In this document: positions 60,149 to 64,000 of the stretch, one piece after another
Layout: every line of letters starts with the position of its first letter
Numbering within the stretch: the stretch's first letter is position 1
NCBI RefSeq assembly: GCF_011039085.1
Contig: NZ_JAAKEI010000010.1
Coordinates: 33,324-97,323 of the forward strand
Source of the DNA: Desulfovibrio sp. ZJ369
Lineage (GTDB): Bacteria; Desulfobacterota; Desulfovibrionia; Desulfovibrionales; Desulfovibrionaceae
Direction of reading: 5' to 3'
Length of the DNA stretch: 64,000 nucleotides
Made by a program: the position numbers and the translations under genes
Notes under the pieces: model-generated
Seen by the model: the letters and a program-made list of their open reading frames with translations, nothing else
What the model was told of the DNA's origin: nothing
Database searches by the model: none

Positions 60149-60670
60149 TTATCCTGGCCGCAGATAGCCCCCTTGTACGGCAATGCGCAGCAAGGGCGAG
60201 AGCAAATCCGTAAAGTGCGCGCTCAAGCCTTTGAGTTCGTCATAGTCCAACAACATATGCCTGTCAGGGTCAAAAATTTTTTCTGCGGCCAGCACGGCGG
60301 GCAAGCGGGCCTCAAAAATCGCCACAAAGGCCTGGCGGCCTTCCGCATGGGGAGGGCAAAGCCCCAGGGGCAAAAGGCGGCTGCCTGCCCTGTCCCAGTC
60401 ATCACGGAGCAGGGCGCGGGCCCGATCCTCAAACGATTGTCCAGCCTGCACAAGGCCAAAGGACGAAAAGCCCCAGCCCAGGCCCGGCCGGAACGTCAAA
60501 AGCGCCCTGCCTGTGCTGTCGCGAATCAGCAGGGCCGTGGCGCGATGCCGGAGCCGCTGGCGCAAAACATCTTCCCAGTTCATGACGCAGAGGGGCGCAT
60601 TGTGCCTGTCCACTACTTCAAGATAGCGCGGGGCGTTTTTCAAATCCGGATAAAAAAGGTTTTTCTCCAT
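60149..60670 (-). CDS. Nudix-fold protein with degenerate catalytic box
   Basis: 173 residues. The fold is suggested by VVDRHNAPLCVMNWEDVLRQRLRHRATALLIRDSTGRALLTFR, a pattern also seen in isopentenyl-diphosphate isomerase-like Nudix proteins. The Nudix box region reads QSFEDRARALLRDDWDRAG. Compared with GX5EX7REUXEEXGU it keeps the first Glu, the Arg and the Gly, but has Asp for the Glu after Arg and Asp-Arg for the metal-binding EE. Catalysis is therefore doubtful. The start codon overlaps that of rimI on the other strand (CATG). Confidence 0.75.
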   Translation of the reverse strand: MEKNLFYPDLKNAPRYLEVVDRHNAPLCVMNWEDVLRQRLRHRATALLIRDSTGRALLTFRPGLGWGFSSFGLVQAGQSFEDRARALLRDDWDRAGSRLLPLGLCPPHAEGRQAFVAIFEARLPAVLAAEKIFDPDRHMLLDYDELKGLSAHFTDLLSPLLRIAVQGGYLRPG

Positions 60671-61133
60671 GAGTGATCCTGTTTCCGGCGCAGTGCAGTT
60701 CCAGCGTCTTGACGTGCGTCATGTCGGCATGATGCATGAACTGGAGCGGCGCTGTTTTCCGCTCCCCTGGTCTGAAGAGCAGTGCCGCGCGGCTTTTGCG
60801 CAACCGGCATTCGCAGCCTTTGGCCTGCTTGGCGGGCAGGGGCTTGTGGCCTATGTTTCCGTCTATCATACCGTGGATGAGCTGGAAATACTTAACCTGG
60901 CCGTTGTCCCGGAGGCGCGCCGCCAGGGTCTGGGCCGCCGCATTCTGCATCTGTCCTTGCAAGTGGCGCGTAAAATGGGTATGCATAGAGTTCTGCTTGA
61001 AGTGCGCGCAGGCAATCACGCCGCCATCAGCCTTTATGAAAGCAGCGGCTTTCAGCGGATCGGCCTGCGCCCCCGTTACTATACCGATTCCGGCGAAGAC
61101 GCGCTGATTTACGCTTGTGCGCTGGCATCCTGA
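60669..61133 (+). CDS. rimI: Ribosomal protein S18 alanine N-acetyltransferase RimI
   Basis: 154 residues, GNAT fold. RRCFPLPWSEEQCRAAFAQP near the start is a RimI mark, then VDELEILNLAVVPEARRQGLGRRILHLSLQVARKMGMHRVLLEVRAGNHAAISLYESSGFQRIGLRPRYY. The R/Q-x-x-G-x-G acetyl-CoA loop is RRQGLGRR. RimI acetylates the N terminus of S18. It diverges from the Nudix gene with overlapping start codons and is followed by tpiA. Confidence 0.9.
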   Translation: MSDPVSGAVQFQRLDVRHVGMMHELERRCFPLPWSEEQCRAAFAQPAFAAFGLLGGQGLVAYVSVYHTVDELEILNLAVVPEARRQGLGRRILHLSLQVARKMGMHRVLLEVRAGNHAAISLYESSGFQRIGLRPRYYTDSGEDALIYACALAS

Positions 61134-61180
61134 CGAGCTCCTCATGTACGCCTTCGTCTCAAACATCTCAGAGGCTTTTT

Positions 61181-61936
61181 ATGCAGAAGATCATCGCTGC
61201 CAATTGGAAGATGCACAAGACCCGCGGCGAGGCCGCGCAAACAGCGAAAGATCTGGCGGCGGCCCTGGCGGAGAAAAATCTTGAAGGCCGGCAAGTGCTG
61301 GTCTTTCCTCCTTTCACGGCCATCGCCGACGTGGCCGCGGCTTTTGCAGGCAAGGAGGTTCTGGCCGTAGGCGGCCAGAACTGCTACCCTGCGGAACAGG
61401 GCGCGTACACCGGCGAAATTTCTCCGGGAATGCTGCGCGATGCCGGGGCAAGCTGGGTTTTGACCGGGCACTCCGAGCGTCGGCACGTCCTTGGCGAAAG
61501 CGACGCTTTTGTGGCCGACAAAACGGCTTTTGCTCTGGCTCACGGCCTCAAGGTCATGCTCTGCGTGGGGGAAACCTTGGATGAACGCGTCGCAGGCCGC
61601 CTGCATGAGGTACTTTCCCGCCAGCTTGGCTCAGCCGTCGGCCCGCTTGCTCAGGAGCGTCTGGCCGGACGTCTGGCCATTGCCTATGAGCCGGTTTGGG
61701 CCATCGGCACCGGCAAGGTGGCCGGGCCTGAAGAAGTGTTGGAAGCCCACGCCGAAACCCGCAGATTGCTCACGGAATTTGCGGGAGCGGACGGGAGCCG
61801 CCTGCCCATTTTATACGGCGGCAGCGTCAAAGCGGACAATGCCAGGATGCTTATCGGACTTGACAATGTGGACGGTCTTTTGGTAGGAGGCGCCTCGCTG
61901 GAGGCACAAAGTTTTGCGCAAATCGCAGGGGTTTAG
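61181..61936 (+). CDS. tpiA: Triosephosphate isomerase
   Basis: 251 residues; interconverts glyceraldehyde-3-phosphate and dihydroxyacetone phosphate. Start MQKIIAANWKMHKTRGEA with GAGG about 8 bases upstream. Substrate Lys in NWKMHK, catalytic His in TGHSERRHVLGE, catalytic Glu in AYEPVWAIGTGK, and phosphate loops LYGGSVKADN and LLVGGASL. It forms a unit with secG downstream, as in many bacteria. Confidence 0.97.
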   Translation: MQKIIAANWKMHKTRGEAAQTAKDLAAALAEKNLEGRQVLVFPPFTAIADVAAAFAGKEVLAVGGQNCYPAEQGAYTGEISPGMLRDAGASWVLTGHSERRHVLGESDAFVADKTAFALAHGLKVMLCVGETLDERVAGRLHEVLSRQLGSAVGPLAQERLAGRLAIAYEPVWAIGTGKVAGPEEVLEAHAETRRLLTEFAGADGSRLPILYGGSVKADNARMLIGLDNVDGLLVGGASLEAQSFAQIAGV

Positions 61937-61944
61937 GCTCCTTG

Positions 61945-62065
61945 AGAGCGTTTTGCCAATGAAATTAGAGCGGTTTGCTAATGAAATTAGCTGAACGCTC
62001 TGGCGACAGCAACGCTATGGACCGCACCGATCCGGCCTGAGAGCTTTTCAAGGGCAAAATGCTCT
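61945..62065. repeat. AGAGC palindromic repeats between tpiA and secG
   Basis: An outer inverted repeat AGAGCGTT / AACGCTCT spans 61945-62001 and contains a near-duplicate GAGCGGTTTGC with ATGAAATTAG on both sides. A second palindrome AGAGCTTTT / AAAATGCTCT lies at 62040-62065. The gap 61937-62227 has no gene. Confidence 0.7.
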
Positions 62066-62227
62066 GGCTTTTCAGCGGGCAGGGCAGTTTTCCGTTGACT
62101 TTGCATTGCCTTATGCCCTTGCTTTTTTATGGGTCGATTGCATACACAATGTTTTTTTCATGAACATCGGGCTCTGGGCCCGTTTCCGGGGCGCTGTCGG
62201 GCAGTGCCGGGCAGCCAGGAGGAAATC

Positions 62228-62632
62228 GTGCAAACTCTCATTCTTACGCTGCATATTATCGTGTGCATATTGCTGGTCATTCTGATTTTGCTTCAGTCTG
62301 GCAAGGAAGGCATGGGCGTCATTTTCGGAGGAGGCAACACCTCCGTCTTCGGCAGCAGCGGCGCGGGCAGTATCCTGGCCAAGCTGACGACCCTGATGGC
62401 GGTTATTTTTGTCATTACTTCCCTGAGCTATACCTATGTGACAAGCTCGCGTCCCAGCAATGATTCCACTATTCTGAACGTCACCATCGAAGAGCCTGCC
62501 GCTCCCGTGACACCGCCTGCCAAGCCCGAACAGAAGAGCGAACAGGCTGCGCCGGCTCAGCAGCCCGCGGCTGCCTCTGACGTCCAATCGCCGCCGGCCC
62601 CTGCCGGCAACGGCACAGGCGGCGCACAATAA
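62228..62632 (+). CDS. secG: Protein translocase subunit SecG
   Basis: 134 residues with a GTG start after AGGAGGAAAT. The first 75 residues are SecG: helix TLILTLHIIVCILLVILILLQ, the loop GKEGMGVIFGGGNTSVFGSSGAG, and the second helix LAKLTTLMAVIFVITSLSYTYV. A Pro/Ala/Gln-rich tail of about 55 residues follows, longer than in E. coli (110 in total) and probably disordered. SecG aids SecYE in protein export. It is followed by a terminator. Confidence 0.93.
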   Translation: MQTLILTLHIIVCILLVILILLQSGKEGMGVIFGGGNTSVFGSSGAGSILAKLTTLMAVIFVITSLSYTYVTSSRPSNDSTILNVTIEEPAAPVTPPAKPEQKSEQAAPAQQPAAASDVQSPPAPAGNGTGGAQ

Positions 62633-62656
62633 TCCCTTGTCCTTGAAAGGCGTCAT

Positions 62657-62684
62657 AACCGCGGCATTGCCGCGGTTTTTCTTT
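62657..62684 (+). terminator. Terminator after secG
   Basis: ACCGCGGC / GCCGCGGT stem with a 3-base loop, followed by TTTTTCTTTC. Confidence 0.85.
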
Positions 62685-62814
62685 CTCTTCCGGAAGAAAT
62701 CCGCAGTGAAACGCCGTGAGTTGCTGCCAGAGAAGCACGCCCTCTTGCTTCCACCAGAGTATTTTACTATTTTCAACGCTGGAATGCTTTACCTCCAGCA
62801 GGATGCCCCTCGCC

Positions 62815-63876
62815 ATGTCCGATAATGCCTCATTCACGGAAAACCCTTTTCGAGCCCTGAACCCCAAACTCTTTCCCGAAAAGAGCAGACACGGCGCAAC
62901 GCTTCCGGCGTCTTTGCCCGGTTCGGCCCTGGAACGAACAAAACAGCAAAGCGGGGGGCGCGGCGCGGTGCCGGGCAAAGCGGCTTCCAATGCCGCCCGG
63001 CAAGCGCCGCAGGCGCCGGACGCGGAAGAAAACCGCCTGTTTCTGCAGGCCATGAGCCGCGTGCTGTCGCCTGCATCGCGCGAATCCAGGAAAAGGCGGG
63101 GTTTTTCCCTGGCAGAGCACTGTGCCTTGCCCACAGGCACAGATCGGAAAAAGGCGCGGGAGGGGTCTCAATCCCCTTCTGCTGCGCCGGACAAAGCGCA
63201 GGGCAGCAGCGCCAAAGACGTTGTCGGGGAAAAAGCAGCGCCTGCCGGATCGACCATCCCGCGCTCTCCGCTGGACAGTGAAAACCCTCTTTCCGTCGAA
63301 GACGAGGAAGCTGAGGCTTTTTTGCGCGCCATGCGGCAGGTGCGGCCTCTGCAAGCACGCGGGCGGGAAGTTGTGCCTGAGCCGTCGCCGAGCACCATGC
63401 CGCCGCCCCAGGCCGGACTGAGCTTGCAGGATTTTCTGGACGGGAAGTTGGAGTTTGCTCTTTCCTTCACTGATGAATATCTGGAAGGGCATGTGGTAGG
63501 CCTGGATCAGATGATCATGGACAAACTGCGTGCCGGCCTGCTGAGCCCGGAAGCACATCTCGATCTGCACGGTCTCAATGCCGTGCAGGCCTTTGAGGCC
63601 TTGCGCGGATTTATGCGCGGCTGCTGGTACAAGGGCTTGCGCACGGTGCTGGTGGTGCCGGGCCGGGGCCGCAATTCCCCGGACGGCATGGGAGTATTGC
63701 GGGAGAAATTGCAAAGCTGGCTGACGCAGGAGCCCTTCAAGCGCGTGGTGCTGGCTTTTTGCACAGCCCAGCCCCATGACGGCGGCCCGGGCAGCGTGTA
63801 TGTGCTTTTGCGCAAGTATCGTAAAAAAGGGCGTATTTACTGGGAAAGAATGCCTGCCGACGCGGATTTGTATTAG
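62815..63876 (+). CDS. Smr-domain protein
   Basis: 353 residues from MSDNASFTENPFRALNPKLF. The C-terminal 110 residues are an Smr domain: HLDLHGLNAVQAFEALRGFMRGC, VLVVPGRGRNSPDGMGVLREKLQSWL and FKRVVLAFCTAQPHDGGPGSVYVLLRK. LDLHG and the GRG loop are the nuclease-type motifs of the family. The N-terminal 230 residues are mostly polar and unstructured, but contain two related helical pieces, AEENRLFLQAMSRV and DEEAEAFLRAMRQV. No MutS domain is present. Stand-alone Smr proteins are candidate nucleases acting on DNA or on collided ribosomes. The stop TAG begins a TAGAGC element. Confidence 0.88.
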   Translation: MSDNASFTENPFRALNPKLFPEKSRHGATLPASLPGSALERTKQQSGGRGAVPGKAASNAARQAPQAPDAEENRLFLQAMSRVLSPASRESRKRRGFSLAEHCALPTGTDRKKAREGSQSPSAAPDKAQGSSAKDVVGEKAAPAGSTIPRSPLDSENPLSVEDEEAEAFLRAMRQVRPLQARGREVVPEPSPSTMPPPQAGLSLQDFLDGKLEFALSFTDEYLEGHVVGLDQMIMDKLRAGLLSPEAHLDLHGLNAVQAFEALRGFMRGCWYKGLRTVLVVPGRGRNSPDGMGVLREKLQSWLTQEPFKRVVLAFCTAQPHDGGPGSVYVLLRKYRKKGRIYWERMPADADLY

Positions 63877-63888
63877 AGCATTTTGCTT

Positions 63889-64000
63889 TTAACTTTTTAC
63901 ATATCCACAGGATTTAAACCATCCTTCAGCGTCTTTTTGTGTGATACAACTTAATGCTTTTCCAATGGATTTATACAGTTCATCACATGTTTTTGCTTTC
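63889..64000 (-). mobile_element. IS630-family transposase, C-terminal end (cut by the window edge)
   Basis: Minus strand, 36 codons and a stop: KAKTCDELYKSIGKALSCIT, then QKDAEGWFKSCGYVKS. The ending WF-x2-CGY is characteristic of IS630-type transposases. The stop codon TAA lies inside TAGAGCATTTTGCTTTT (63874-63890), probably the terminal inverted repeat of the element. The rest of the gene is outside the window, so it cannot be said whether the copy is intact. Confidence 0.75.

Overview
The window looks like a chromosome segment of a sulfate- or sulfite-reducing member of the Desulfovibrionaceae. The GC-rich coding style fits this, as do a urea channel of the type known structurally from Desulfovibrio vulgaris, a one-polypeptide pyruvate carboxylase next to a PEP synthase-like enzyme, a large che operon with a HEAT-repeat protein, and a sulfolactate desulfonation cluster. 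The species cannot be named from the sequence alone.

Left part (1-6770, all minus strand): a branched-chain amino acid ABC transporter (livK-livH-livM-livG, with livG running off the left edge), then the ribosome GTPase der and an RluA-type pseudouridine synthase. From 7285 to 16554 (plus strand) lies a complete nickel urease operon in the order ureA-B-C-E-F-G-D, followed by a urea channel, an AmtB ammonium transporter, a terminator and two adjacent fluoride-channel (CrcB/Fluc) genes. Together they import urea, hydrolyse it and move ammonia.

From about 17829 to 25770 sits what I read as a sulfolactate utilisation island: a tripartite tricarboxylate-type transporter (binding protein plus a fused TctA-TctB membrane protein), suyA and suyB (sulfolactate sulfo-lyase), a GntR/UTRA regulator, and two dehydrogenases resembling SlcC and ComC that can interconvert (S)- and (R)-sulfolactate through sulfopyruvate. 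The products would be pyruvate and sulfite, and sulfite is a respiratory electron acceptor in these bacteria. Two promoters share a perfect 14-bp palindrome between -35 and -10, and a degenerate copy overlaps the regulator/slcC promoter region. The island is bracketed by related palindromic repeats on the left and IS200/IS1-like remnants on the right (25838-26838).

From 26992 to 42010: a five-repeat protein of unknown function, the phoH-HD hydrolase-ybeY cluster, a CCA-adding enzyme and a biotin ligase in divergent overlap, pyruvate carboxylase and a PEP synthase-like protein. From 42128 to 51750 (minus strand) runs one chemotaxis operon: cheB, HEAT-repeat protein, cheR, ParA-like ATPase, cheW, cheY, cheA. 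A tRNA-Pro(CGG) follows at 51887. From 52107 to 56645 (minus) are an acyltransferase, rarA, rsmE and a 578-residue unknown. From 57226 to the end are a GAF-domain protein, mreB, an inositol monophosphatase-like gene, a degenerate Nudix protein, rimI, tpiA, secG, an Smr-domain protein, and the C-terminal end of an IS630-family transposase at the right edge.

A theme across the window is a family of palindromic elements starting TAGAGC. In seven genes the first three bases of the element are the stop codon. The end of the IS630 copy carries the same 17 bases as one of these elements, which suggests they may be non-autonomous derivatives of an IS630-type transposon.
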